Shown: piece by piece, positions 36,606 to 48,690 of the stretch
Layout of the letters: every line of letters starts with the position of its first letter
Numbering within the stretch: position 1 is the stretch's first letter
Assembly (NCBI RefSeq): GCF_910592395.1
Contig: NC_088312.1
Span: forward strand, 13,580,001 to 13,644,000
DNA: 64,000 bases
From: Lineus longissimus
Taxonomy: Eukaryota > Nemertea > Pilidiophora > Heteronemertea > Lineidae
Reading direction: 5' to 3'
Program-made: the position numbers and the translations under genes
The notes under the pieces: model-generated
Told to the model about the DNA's origin: nothing
The model's input: only the letters and a program-made list of their open reading frames with translations
Database searches by the model: none

Positions 36606-37249
36606 TCCTTTTTAAAATCATAAAATTCCATTTAAAGAATACGAAATTATTTCCGAAACAAAGGATTAATAAAAATTAGCTACTTCTGGCACTGAGATCT
36701 ACCACCAGAGAAAATCAAGCTACCCGTAGCGTATTTTACCAAACATGCTAAACGCCATTTACCTTGCGGATATCCAGCTTGTTATGCGTGAAATGCATAC
36801 GGCTAGCCAAAAGGCCTCTTATAAGGGCCTGTGTACACGTAACGACTGCACAGAAGTCGATGACTTAACAGTGCTGATTTTGTAATCAGTTAAATTGCGA
36901 AATGCCTCTTTTGACTGCCTTGGTCATCAATGAAAAAGGCACTCATGGACGGCTATAAACAAGATATTTAAAAGTGAAATAAACATGGATACAAATGCCA
37001 GAAACGAAATGTTTCACAAAAATTGCAAAGATATTTGTTCATTAATGATTTTAAAAGAAAAGCTATCATTGTGGGAAGATTTTTTTGGATAATCATGCTG
37101 TTTTGTCAAACCGTTTTTCACTCACGTATTGTAACTAGTTACGGATAATAATCTCTCCAAACCGTATGTGTAAACGTCATAAGACCGCAATATTTGATGA
37201 CCTAAATGTAGTCGTTTGGCTAACCGTGCGGGTGCGAATACTCTCTAAT

Positions 37250-38885
37250 GACTACACCATAACCACTGATAGAAGTATTATAGTGGTTAGGTCATAAGTG
37301 ATGAGTTCATTCCCAATGCCAACCACTGCCCATCAAGTTACCACAACCTGAAGACCACCAAGTGTGAGCCAATCAGTATGAAGGGACCTGGCCTGTTCAA
37401 CGCATATCATACTGGAGGCTTATCTTAGTGAACAGTTGTTAGATCGGGGAGTCTCTAGTGTAATGTTGACAGTGAATCGCAACAGCGGCTAAGGATAAAA
37501 GCAACTGATCGAGCTACCAAAGTTTACCTAAACATCCCCTCTGTTCAACGACATGCCTACTCTTCAGAAATGGAGTTATTCAGTTCACAATAAAGCCAAT
37601 AGTGAAGAGACATAAATTGTGTTGGAGACTTTTCGTCCGAATATGTTAAAAAAAAGTGATCTCTGTACTCTCTCACTGGATGTGCACCCTACACGCTGTC
37701 TGCAGAGAATGCCTCGCTTTCGATTTGTGCACTGGGGATATTGGGTATATCAGGTAGAAGATCCAAATGCACATCACGAATATTCCCCAGAGCGCGGCTT
37801 CGGTCTTAGTCCGGAATGCAAGTTTGACTCGCCAACTTTAATCTCGGTTTAATAAGTATTTAGACAGGTGTAAAAGAAATGGAATGGACGTACACATGTT
37901 AGAGGCTCCACTGAAATGATTAGTTATTCCACCAGCCTGAAGATGTCTCTTCCTGTTCCACACCAGCATCCCAGGATTACATAACTAGGCTAGACCAACC
38001 GTGGATAATGTTGATATAAGCCATGGGCTATGCTGGCTGTATATTTTCCATTCCTCTAGTGCTTTAGGGCTTAGCACAGTGTATTATATTTTCTCCCTAT
38101 AGTGTATACTGTGGTTGTGTGGTTTCATGGGCATTGCAAGATTTGATTTTTTTTATCTTGGGTAGTTTTGACCACCGAAGCATGGACTGGCCTTTGGGAA
38201 TTGAATACCTGTGAAGCAAGGAAACAGGGCTATAGGGGGCCTCTAGGAGCCTAGACTTTCCTCCTTTTGATTTTACCGAGTATGAATCAATCATTATTCT
38301 TAAACTTCAAAACAATTCACCCTGTAACCTTTTTGGGGGGTGCTTGGTAAACTCTACTTTATTAAATAGATGGAACCAATCACCTTTCCATAAATAAAGG
38401 CAAAGAAGATATAATTATAATCACCACAAACATTTATTTTGCTTTTATACAAAATAGAATAGTACCATTGTTTTTTGATATAAAGTTTTATATAGAAATT
38501 TACAAAAAACAAAAAGTAAGAAGTAAAATATATAATGGTTTCTGATCATCCGGCCTGTGAATAACCAAGATTTCACATAAAATTAAGGGTTCTTTTGGTT
38601 AAGAACCTTCCCTCCAAACTTGATGATTTTGTTGTGATTGTCCCGCCCCCCCCCCCTCCAAAAAAAAACTCAAGAGAAAATAAAAAGTATTTACATATCT
38701 GGGAATAATTCGAAGTACTTTGCATTGTAAGCATTGCGCATACATCTATTATGAACAAGTTTAATTTTTTCATAAATCAATTCAATAAATCATCCAGAAA
38801 AAACATGGCAGGCTTGATCTGTGTGAATGATTGACTGGATTATTTTTAATATTGCTATGGTTTATTTGCAAAAATATTTACATCT
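37250..38885. other. No recognisable gene
   Basis: A C homopolymer followed by an A run lies near 38641-38668. Otherwise there is nothing I can support. Confidence 0.35.
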
Positions 38886-38889
38886 TGGG

Positions 38890-39430
38890 GTCCCCTTCAC
38901 ATCATTTCAACCAAATATTTATGAAATAGAATATTATGATACTGTGAGATCCATCTGTCCCACCACAAAACTATGTCAAAGCTGTCCCTTCACTTCATTT
39001 CAAGCAAATATTCATGATACTGTGAGATCTAGTTTGTCCCACCACAAAACTACATGTATGTCAAAGCTGTTCCTTCAAGGACATTTCAAACAAATATTCA
39101 TGAAATAGAATGTATAATACTGAGATCCAGTCTGTCCCACCACAACAACACACTTGACAAAGCTGTCCCTTCATTTCATTTCAAACAAATATTCATGAAA
39201 TAGATATGATTGATACTGACTGTGAGATCTAGTCTGTCCCACCACAAAACTACGTCAAAGCTGTCCCCTTCACAATTTCATTTCAAACAAATATTCATGA
39301 AATAGACCACCACACCACACTTGACAAAGCTGTCCCTTCACTTCATTTCAAACAAAAAGTCATGAAATACATGTAGTATATTATTCTCACACTGTAGTGT
39401 AAGAACCAGACTGTCCCACCCTAAAGAAGT
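38890..39430. repeat. Irregular tandem repeat, units ~75-105 bp
   Basis: The motif CTGTCCCACCACAAAACTA ... CAAAGCTGTCCCTTCA ... CATTTCAAACAAATATTCAT, then GAAATAGA, recurs about six times, starting near 38958, 39034, 39132, 39233 and 39306, with a final partial at 39411. Units differ in length and have small indels. The array abuts the 3' end of the transposase-like gene (stop at 39438), so it may be the subterminal region of that element. Confidence 0.75.
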
Positions 39431-39437
39431 CCACTAT

Positions 39438-42400
39438 CTATGACTGCTCTTGCCCACATTTCTGACAGACTCTTTTCCCAGTGTCCACTTTTTTATATCT
39501 ACCCTTGCACTCTTTCCCATTGACAAGAGCTCTACTACATGTTCTTGCAAGTGGTTGGCAAACTGTAGCGGTCGAACTCAATGCATGATTTTGACAAATC
39601 AATTTCAATTGCTGCGCTTTGTCTTTCACTGCCCCATAGGTTTTCATGTCTTGGTTAATAAGACGGTAGATACTTTCTGCCCCTTGTTCCCCCAGTAACC
39701 CTATAGTTTCCCATCTTTTCACAAACTCTGGTACATGGAAGACAAGCAGGTGGAACTTGATCGTAACAGTTTCACAGGAAAAACCTTGATGCAGAGATTT
39801 TTTCATACATGCCAGATAAGCGAGTGAACAAATCAAAATACAACATATATTTCTCTGGATGGGCTGCCTTCACCCTCACAAGAACCTGGGGGTTGTCAAT
39901 GATTTTTTTTACAGTGGTTGCCTACGAACAAGTTGCTATGGTATGCTTGCTTGAACACGTGGAGTTCTTCTAAACCTGCATTTAGTGCTTTTTCTAGTGG
40001 TCCCTGGTATTTCTTAACCTTCTCAAAAGTTTCATCCAGCGTTTTCTGCAAACCTTGTAGATGTTCATTGCATTGCTTTTCAGTACTCTTGGCAGCATCA
40101 ACCCCTTCTGTACAACTTTGAACCATTTTTTCAGAAGTATCTACACCCTGACAAAAATAACATTGATACTCAAAATCATCACTTTCAACATCAACGTTTG
40201 CCCCAATCCCAGTACATTTTCTATGCACCCACAAATCGCATTCTAAACAACCCACCCAACTAACATTCGCTCCTCCTTGCCATACCATTTCAAGGCAAAC
40301 AGGACTCTGGGAAACATGATCTTCATCCCCTGGGTCAACTCTCCGACTCCTTTTCTCTACCGCCTTTTTGAAAGATGTTTTTGCCTGCACCTCACTTTTA
40401 GCATCTTTCAGCTCTTCTGAAACAACAGACACCTCATCAGAGAGATCTTTCCATTTCTGGTATAGAAGTCTAACCTCTTCTTCTTCTTCTTCCTTCATAC
40501 CCTCCCTATCAAGTGCAATGCAATATTATTGTGATTCTTGCCATTGTTAGTTGGCTTATTTGGATTACGCTTATCATTCAAAAATGATGCCACATTTGCC
40601 TTATACATGAGATCATCTCCTGGATCATAATCACAAAGGTCATTTTTCACCCACTTGCCATCAGACCATTTTTTTGGAGAGTGTGCCGCACCCGATCTTT
40701 CCCTCAGATCACTCAAAGGCACCAGACTGAAAAGGCATGGGAAACTACTGGCAGCTCCCTGGTGTCCCATGATGGCGCAGAGCCATGCATAATCCCCAAA
40801 AAGAAATAATCTACAAATGGGGGATGTTTTAGTACCAGTCTCCTCATTGGGTAAGTCCAAAGGCTTCCCCGACATTTCAAATTCATTGACCTCAGCTTGG
40901 GGAGGGGAGAACACCTCCCAAATATTGTCCACAGAATCATAGGCTTCAAACATTAAAAGCAATTCAGTATTTTCTGGTGCATTGCAATGAACCAAATTCC
41001 CCAATTCCAAAACAAGTTTTGTTTATGACCCACCCTTTTCCCCACCCAATTTCAACCAAATTTCCCCCCTAAATTTCAATGGCAACTCCACAAAGTTCTT
41101 CCCAGACTTAACATGACGGCTGACAACATGCTGCACAGTAGAAACAACAGATCTGACCCGACAAAAAGCAACAGGAGTTGGCTTTTCTGCTACACCATTT
41201 TTTAGCAACTGAACAATGCCAACCTCAACCATGGACTCACTGTTGTATCTCTCTTTAATTTCATCCCTCATCAGGCCCTCATTAGCAAGAACACTAATGC
41301 CATGACATTCAAGAAATGTACGAAGGTCACGGAACCGACTCATTGGAATTTTCAAAAGAACCTTCAGGTCAACAGAATCTCCTGGAGAAAGTTTCTCCAC
41401 CACTGCCACCTTTGCCTTCCTACATGCTCCCAAAGCTATGTCATTATTGTTCCTAATGAAATGTGACAGCGTAGTCACAATGTCATCCTGGTTTCCTTTG
41501 TCAATATTTGCATCACCACTAGATAACAAGGCAAGGACATGCTTCAGTGATTGAGATCTTTCACTTAGGGTACGGGGATTGGCTTTTGATGAAGGAAGAG
41601 TGGGCTGTGGGACCCTGACGAATTGTGAACCTCTTTTCCCACTGGATACTGACCGAACAACCATTCTATCCCCCGTCATTTCTTGGACTTCCAACATGTT
41701 TTTATTTTCAAACTTGGCTAATTTAGATTTCACCTGTGTCATTTCACTACAAGTGGCAGCCAACTCTTTCTTCACCCTATCTAATTCTACTTCGCTAGCA
41801 TCTACTTTGGTCTGCAAATGTTTCACAGCGTCTTTCAAGACATCTATCTGTAATTTCAATCGTTTCTCAGTTTCGAAAAGTAGTGCATCTTTAATTTCAA
41901 TCTGTCTTTTGAGTTCGGCGATTTCACATTGACAACGGGCTATCTCAACATTTTTTGTTTCGATTTCATTGTCCTGATCACACACAATTTAATATAAAGT
42001 TCTGTTCAATTCACATATTGATTTCCACTTTTCACACCATGTTGACTTGATACATCTCAAAGTTTCAACATCCTCTAAATGTCTTTGTTTTAGTTGCAAA
42101 ACAAATTCCTTGTTATCCACGTTTTCTACCCTCACCGAAAAGCAGTGTGATATCAGTCAGGATTCAGTCAGGTTGCAGTGTTACCTCACATTTTTATGGC
42201 AGTGTTGAAATCAGTGGAAAACAGTCAAAGGGAGTGTTTTTCAGTCACGCGTTACCAAAGCATACAGTTATACAGCAATCAAAAATAGAGGTTAGGGAGT
42301 CATAAGCAGTGGTAAGACAGTCAAAATCAGTGGTAAGACAGTCAAAAGCAGTGCTCATTTAAATATTTAGGCTGACTGATTTCCACTGTTTTTGACACTG

Positions 42401-44194
42401 AAAATGACTCCCCACTATGCATCATGCACAGGGCTGGCAGTGGGGTTCAGTGTTAATTCAAATATTTCGCAGCACACTGAATCCACACTGAAACACCACT
42501 GATTTTGACTGCCATTTCCAAAACCTCCTGGGGGGAGCAGTCATTTTCAGTGTTAATATGAATAATTTATTCAATGGCATGCAGGCCCGATGCCGAGAGA
42601 GGTTTGGGGATGTGACCCCACCCCCCCCCCCCCCCCCCCCCCCTGTGCTGATGACAACCAAAGAAATTGTTCGAAACAGCAAAAACTTCTAGCCAACTGT
42701 TACTTTTGCTGTCCTATTTTAGACGGTGTGTTTGCGTCCAATATGGCAGTGATGACGTCATCTGCACAAATAGAGGACATCGCCATTGCATGATGGCATG
42801 ACACAGTAAAAAGATGAGAAATTCACGTCCTTGACCTATGTCATTGCAAACTTTGTCATAATGACAGTGGTCAGATGGGGTTACTAGACAATTGATACAA
42901 CACATGGCACATAGCTACTGTCAGTGATGTCAGGGATTGAAGCTAGATCAAATTGACGTCCAAATAAAGTAACTGCACGCGGCCTGTAGAATAATGATCT
43001 AACAGACTGATTGATGTGTATTGTTGCCCACAACATCAGCTGCTGACTGCAGCTCACATGCAGATATCTTGCAGTGTATGCATACATTACAGCACCTATA
43101 GGGCCTATACAGCCTTCTTGATTTGCTGAAAATACCACTTCAGTGTCTGTCTTAGATTACCCTTTTTGCATTCATTTGACTCCTTATGTGTTCCAATTCA
43201 AACTCACTAAAACTCCCCTCTTCTCATATTGAAATTCAGGTAAATATTGAGAAATATGAAGAGCTACCAGGATTTCTTGAGTGTTTGACTATCAAATTCA
43301 AACTTACTAACTTCCTGTCTCAGGTTGCATTATGGGTGATTTAACACTGAATTTCACTGCAATTACCACTGCTTTACAAGTCTTAATCTCAACAGTCATA
43401 AAGCAGTGGTTTTCAGTCATGTTGAAAATGCCACGGGTTTCGATCAGAGTTGGAGAAGTGGAAATCAGTGGTCTTTCAGTCATAGGCAGTGTTTTTGAAA
43501 TACGTCGTTCATAATGATATGCAAGTGGCAGTGCTTTGCAGTGGTCTTTCAGTCAAAATCAGTGGTTTTAAAACATTAAGAAAAAATGATATGCCTAAGA
43601 CAGTCATATGCAGTGGGGGTTTCAGTCAAAAGCAGTGTGATGCAGTCATTTTCAGTGCACTGCCTTTCAGTGAGGGCACAGCTGTTTATAATCTGTGCAA
43701 AGATTGAGGTAATCCTGTGACAGCTTTTTCATCATCGATGAAAATACGTGTAGTCCTCTTAGAATTGAGTCGTCCAAATCCTCAAATTTCATTTCTGTGT
43801 TGTGAATTTCATCAGGCAGGGAAAAATATTCCCCAAGTGGCACAAAAAATTGAAGTCCTCATGAATCCTGAAAGGACACTGATATTCCTGTGCCCTTGGT
43901 TGAGTGGACTCTGGCAATGGACAGCATGTCAAGATCAGTGTCCGAAAAGACCAAAACCAACTGCCCAGGCTCAGCATAGTCCAATAACTCGGTGGCAAAA
44001 GTCTGGGCAACTGTAACAGTGGAGGTGTGATGGCCATAGATTGTTTGTACCTTCACAGTTTCAAGGCTTTCGAAACTCACACCCTTCTTCAGATGAAGTC
44101 TGCCATCTTCATTGACAACCACCAGGGAAGACTGGTCCAGTTTCGGCACTAAGAAACAGTTGGTTTGTTCTGTCTCTTGAAGGCTCCACGGCTG
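39438..44194 (-). pseudogene. Transposase-like gene with PHD-type zinc finger, interrupted
   Basis: Coding pieces on the minus strand, in order: 44194-43677 (starting after a CCCCCTCAG acceptor; FLVPKLDQSSLVVVNEDG), then a 1.55-kb insertion, then 42128-41026 (a Lys/Glu-rich coiled coil and a KFRGEIWLKLGGEKGG block), 41022-40495 (LLMFEAYDSVDN; RLFLFGDYAWLCAIMGHQGA), 40498-39896 (coiled coil; PHD-like Cys/His cluster CLECDLWVHRKCTGI ... YQCYFCQ) and 39836-39438 (PEFVKRWETIGLLGEQGAES, then CQKCGQ). Damage: a TGA at 43859-43861, TAA at 41989-41991 and 41023-41025, and frameshifts near 40500 and 39840. Blocks such as 'GDYxxLCxxxGxxGA' and 'GEQGAESI' recall large RNase H-fold transposase-like proteins common in invertebrate genomes. 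I cannot name the superfamily with confidence (KDZ-like is one option). Outer TIRs were not found. Confidence 0.6.
42129..43676. mobile_element. 1.55-kb TIR element with CAGTG/CAGTCA subterminal arrays
   Basis: The left end CCCTCACCGAAAAGCAGTG and the right end (reverse complement) CCCTCACTGAAAGGCAGTG form inverted repeats with two mismatches. Adjacent to both ends are dense arrays of CAGTG and CAGTCA words (42129-42570 and 43330-43676), oriented mostly inward and separated by a roughly 750-bp core without them. The core contains a long C run near 42618-42642. Such arrays are typical subterminal transposase-binding regions (as in CACTA, hAT and related elements). The sequence on both sides is coding for the same gene in a consistent order, so this is an insertion into it. 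I see no target-site duplication. No transposase is encoded within. Confidence 0.7.
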
Positions 44195-44199
44195 CTGAG

Positions 44200-46845
44200 G
44201 GGGTAATGGCGGTTACCCCTGCCCCGACCAACCTTTTTTCCCATTTCTTCACTTAGTAGAAACCTGTAATGGATCAAGAATGTTCCTTATGTGTAAGTTT
44301 GCAGTGCCAAAATAAGTATATTCCTCCTGGGGGGGGGGGGGGAGGGGGGTCAACTGAGGGAACTTTTCCAACCTACTAGCGAGGCCTTTAATTGTACCAG
44401 GAATGCCCCGCCTGACCCAATGTGTACCGGGTAAGTTGAAAAAGACTAACCTGAAAATCACTATACCCCCCCCTGATTTTGGTACCCTCTAAGTCATTGT
44501 GTCATGCATTTTTAACACTTAAGTCTTGTATCAATGTGAAGGAGGCCTACTTGCCCCATCAAAGAAGAGGGCCAGAGGGTGTAGAAGTTTGAAAATCAGC
44601 TGATTTGCTGTTTACGTGGTTTGTGCCACATGGATATATACAGAGAGGGGTGGTGGGTATTCATTCAATTATAAAATAAAAAGAACAATCCAATAAATCG
44701 ACCTATACTAAACTATTTACAGGCACCATCCTTTCTTAGATCAATAAATTATTCGTATTCAACCTTAGAACATTATAAAAACCTTAGATCTTGAGCAATA
44801 AATCACATTTTATTCATCATGACACACCTCTCAGAAAATGGACTCGTCCCATATATGTAGCAGGGCCTTGCAAATCCATTAACATCTGACCACACAACCA
44901 CTTAAATACCTCCAAAATGCTACACAGGCTCCAATATGGCGGATTGGCCTACCGGTGTTGGCTTCCTTGAACATTTGGCAGGGCTTGTTTAGACAATCTG
45001 TCAGATGAAGACTGTAAAAAATGCATCAAACAGACGGAGAAATGTGTTGATTATACTTACAGTTAATTGATATTTGTGTTCTCCGGGCAGTTTTCGAGAA
45101 AATCGTGTGTCAAATGAGGAAAATTCACCACCTCAGCAGTCAAGTCAAGATCTCAGCCTCTACACCATGTACAGACACCATTCAAAAGCACATGGTCTTT
45201 GTTTGAGGCCATGTGACTAGGCTCAACAAATCAAAACGATGGTAAAGTTAACCATAGCTCTAAATAAGAGCTGCCACGATTGGCTAGCTGTATACTTGTA
45301 TCTAGTGCTGTACATTTTACATGCATGGGACCACCTGGGGTGATGTAGGCTGCAGGCTATTCTTAGCTCAGCAACACTAATCCGTTGTTATCAGTGATAC
45401 GTCAGCCACTTGTTTTAGGCCAATAGGTGATGAGATCTGGGGATATAGAGGCCAATGCATTTCGGTGGAGAAAACCTGGGTTTCTAACAAGTGTCTAGGA
45501 ATGCAGGACCCCATACAACAGCTGTGTATTGTCAGCGAATGTGGTTAATGGTTTGGTTAGGGTTAGCCACATAATCTTCAACAAAGGAACTCGGCGACTC
45601 TGTTCACTTTAACAAAAGGACCGGACATAGATTACGGGGGGACTTGCATTTCTTTTACACCGGTATGACACTCTTCAGTCGCATTAGATGTGTATTATGT
45701 GTACTACCAATCGGCGGCGAGGATATTTTATACGGCAAAAGAATAAATATGTCAACAAGCCAATTTCAATAATAGCGCTAATTAATTAAATTCAGTATTT
45801 ATATATTTATATGATGCAATGAGGAATGGAGGTAGATTTAACAACATTAAAGCTGACGGGTTAAATTATATTCCCGAGCAAGGCCGAAGTCGAGCTCTCG
45901 GGAATGTTCGCGATGTGCATCTGGATCTTCTACTGAATATACCCATTTATACTCCCCCCCCCGTACAAAATCGAAAGCTAGGCATTTTCTGCAGACACCA
46001 TAGGGCATGAAAGGTACAAATCGAGTGAGAGCGTCCAGAGATCAGTGTATAAAATACATATTCGGACTAAAAAGTGGGGTAATAGATATGTATAGCACAC
46101 TCGACCTAAAGCTTTTTAAAGTTTTGAATGGTATCTAATCCGTTCTAAACAACATTATGACTATTTCTTATGTCTGTGAGAACTAATCAATTAGTCGAGG
46201 GTGATTTTTAAATATATTTTTTTGGGCATAAATTGGACGCTATTGTTACCCAACGTCTTAATGGTGGGAGATGGGGCGAAAACGCGTTCTGCTGATAGGA
46301 CAGCATCACTCCACATGTACAACCAAAATGGTGGTATTTTTCTGATCCAAACAGTGAATGCTGGACGGTATTTCATTGGCCATGAGAAGTATTGATATGT
46401 TAACTGTCTTCTGACTGGTTGGATTTAATCGTTAAGTGCGCATTTCGAAGTTTGTATTTCGAAGTTCAGATTAGTTCTCAGTTCGTCTTTCATATTTCGA
46501 ATGATCATTCCGGGCTTTCGTACATTTGGCAGTGTTGTTGGTTAAGTTGAATGCGGGTACATTTGGCAGTGTAATTGGTTAAGTTGAATACAAGAACATT
46601 TACGGTCGCCAGCAGCGTATTTAGGGACCTACAAAACATGAGCCAAGTGACATTTTCGATAACAGAATGTTTCATGCGTTGACCCAGTCGGCGGTGAAAA
46701 TAAGTCAAAGAGAAAATTAACTGACGTGTAGAAAAAAACAGGCTTTGGTGTTCCGGTAAAAATATTTCAAATCACCTGACATCTGAAGAGAACAATATTC
46801 GGAGGAGTTATCATACCGTTAACTAGTTTCATGTAAAGTGTCTTA
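44200..46845. other. No recognisable gene
   Basis: A G-rich run lies at about 44329-44348. A tandem duplication of a 38-bp unit (TACATTTGGCAGTGTNNTTG, then GTTAAGTTGAAT) lies at about 46521-46590. The first few hundred bases could hold an upstream exon of the transposase-like gene, but I could not identify one. Confidence 0.35.
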
Positions 46846-46880
46846 CACTCTTAAAATGTATTAGTAAAAACAACTAATTT

Positions 46881-47048
46881 CGTTATTTCTATTGCACCAA
46901 CCGTGAAATTAATTAAAAAAACAAAGAATTAAAAATAGTGAGTTGTTCCAACTAAAAAAAGGAGCAAAAATCACATTAAAATGGTGCGGTATAAATATTT
47001 TGATAGCTAAAACAATTAATTTCACAGTCGGTGCAATAGCAACTACCA
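46881..47048. mobile_element. Fold-back MITE
   Basis: CTATTGCACCAACCGTGAAA continuing TTAATT (46889-46914) is mirrored at 47014-47040 by AATTAATTTCACAGTCGGTG continuing CAATAG. The arms are about 30 bp with two mismatches, with an AT-rich middle. It lies directly beside Helentron copy C. A related AT-rich fold-back occurs near 28920-29045. No coding capacity; target-site duplication not determined. Confidence 0.55.
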
Positions 47049-47210
47049 GAGTACGTAGTAAATGAAATGGACAGGGCCATTGTGCTCACCTCTTGTGAAG
47101 GGAAGATGGATGAAGCATGGTTTTAAATGTAAGAAAGGAATGAAGAAATGTTTTACAATGAAATTACATGAGAGATAAAATAATGCGTAAGTTGAATTTA
47201 ATTGAGGTGA

Positions 47211-48134
47211 CTACAGGTATGACAAAGCAGAGTAGACAATTTTGTGATCTGACCAGTAATTGTCTATTATATCGACCACGTCAATAGTGGCAGATGGAGT
47301 AGGATTGGTGAATACAAGGTCCAATTTGGACTGATAGCTGGTGGTGTTTTTGGACACGTTTTGTCTGAAGTTATATGCTTGAAACATAAAGGTTTCTAAC
47401 TTTGCATTATAGTTTTCATCTTCACCTATTGATTTCATGTTAAAATCACCCATAACAATGTATTGTTCATTCGGTTCATAAGATGAAAGGCAGTCTTGTA
47501 GACCATACAGAAGATTTTGGAACGTAGATGATGGCGCTGCATATATTGCAATGATATGGATGACTTAGTGATGATTTGGGGGATGAATGCAAACTGAAAA
47601 CGCTTCAAAGGAATTTCCATGGTTATGATTTTTTACTTCCATTATTTTGTAATTTGTACTAATGTACATCATCAGTCCATGTGGAGGTCTTAGGTCTTTT
47701 GTAGTTGTTTGGTCATTACGCAGCAGTTGGTGGTTTGGTAATGAGTAGCTTATGTCTGGATCATATGCTTTTAATCTGGATTCTGCAAATGCAATAATAG
47801 AGGCGGCTTTGATGTTTGGGTCAAGTTTCAGATCTTTGAAATTTCCATGGACTGATCTTGCATTGTGGAAAACAATTTTTAGTAGATTATTTGGTTGATA
47901 GGCAAGAGCAGTTTTTACCATGTGATGGGTCGAGAAGGGGTGGTTTATGAGGCTAACAGAGTCAATGTAATCAGAATTTGACTTGTGCGCAAAGATCATG
48001 TCCAACTTGGTATGGGTACAGTCTTTTTTTGTTGGTCTGGGGGCATTTTTTGTGGTTGGTTGTATGAGGAATTGATCAAAGTTGTAGGTTTCTGACATGA
48101 ATGTTTCTAACTGCATTTTGTATTTGTTGTCCAT
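47211..48134 (-). pseudogene. Helitron-type EEP endonuclease domain remnant, tandem halves, one stop
   Basis: The minus-strand frame runs from 48134 to the stop at 47211 with a single in-frame TAA at 47565-47567. The second, nearly complete endonuclease/exonuclease/phosphatase-like domain shows FHNARSVHGNFKDL, IIAFAESRLKAYDPD, RPPHGLMMYIS, then after the stop IIAIYAAPSST, VMGDFNMKS, SKLDLVFTN and DNYWSDHKIV. The GDFN and SDH motifs are the catalytic signatures of the fold. Before it lies the C-terminal half of another such domain (LETFMSETYNFDQFL ... TKLDMIFAHKS ... STHHMVKTAL), which aligns with the end of the second domain (LETFMFQAYNFRQNV ... SKLDLVFTN ... SDHKIV). So two domains were joined in tandem, the first truncated. 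In Helitrons this domain is fused behind the helicase. Confidence 0.8.
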
Positions 48135-48611
48135 TTACTATTAAGGGAGATATTGCATATTTTCACTTTTAACGTTTGGCCCCCTGGTGGCCAAACCATG
48201 AAACGAATCGGACCGAAACTTGGTCTCCAAGGTGTCATTACATAAGGAAGGATTTAGTAGAGAGTACATAGATACATCCAGATCAAATTTGGTTGCAATC
48301 CGATCATTAGTTTCGGAGTAATAGTACTCTGTTTATTTTTCAAGATGGCTGCCTGGCGGCCATATTTGATGTCCGAACGGCCGAAATTTTAGGGGTGGAA
48401 TAGAGAATCCCCAGATACATGTCCACACTGGTTTAAAACCTTCTAGCTAAAATAGATAGGAAACATGCTACTGTTCAGTGAATCAGCAAACTTTGACCTC
48501 TGTGACCTTGAAAAGGAGGTCAAATCAAAAACCCGAAACTTGGTCTCCAAGGTGTCATTACATAAGGGTACATGTGTACCAAGTTTCAACTCAATAGCTT
48601 TAACAGTTACG

Positions 48612-48690
48612 AAACGTGCCCTGCTAGCGGACGACGGACGACGACGGACGACGACGACGACGACGGCAACGACGACGACGACGACGACGG
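48612..48690. repeat. GAC/ACG trinucleotide-rich microsatellite
   Basis: A run of GACGACGG and GACGACGAC units lies inside the 5' region of Helentron copy C. Shorter versions of the same tract occur at the equivalent position of copies A (about 25575-25600) and B (about 26560-26605), so the tract is part of the element and has expanded here. Confidence 0.8.

Larger units (their letters stand above)
33056..37249. mobile_element. Complete PIF/Harbinger transposon
   Basis: The element is 33059-37246 (4,188 bp), flanked by AAT at 33056-33058 and 37247-37249, a 3-bp target-site duplication as is standard for PIF/Harbinger. The terminus AGAGAGTATTCGCACC is perfect at both ends (inverted). Beyond it, similarity continues for about 30 bp more, including ACGACTACATTTAG. 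It holds the two genes expected of this superfamily, arranged convergently: a DDE transposase (+, 33338-34389) and a Myb/SANT-like protein (-, 35636-34508). Both are damaged. The right 1.6 kb (35640-37240) is non-coding and seems to contain a further insertion with GGCAAGCC-type inverted repeats. Confidence 0.92.

Noticed and set aside
38890-39430. CRISPR array
   Set aside because: Repeats are long, variable in length and without distinct unique spacers; the window is eukaryotic.
42600-42645. G-quadruplex or regulatory C tract
   Set aside because: A plain homopolymer run, like those at 20530, 38641 and 44330; length may also be unreliable in the assembly.
43717-44016. Plus-strand frame over the N-terminal part of the transposase-like gene
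   Set aside because: It is the shadow of the minus-strand coding sequence, which has recognisable continuity with the downstream pieces.
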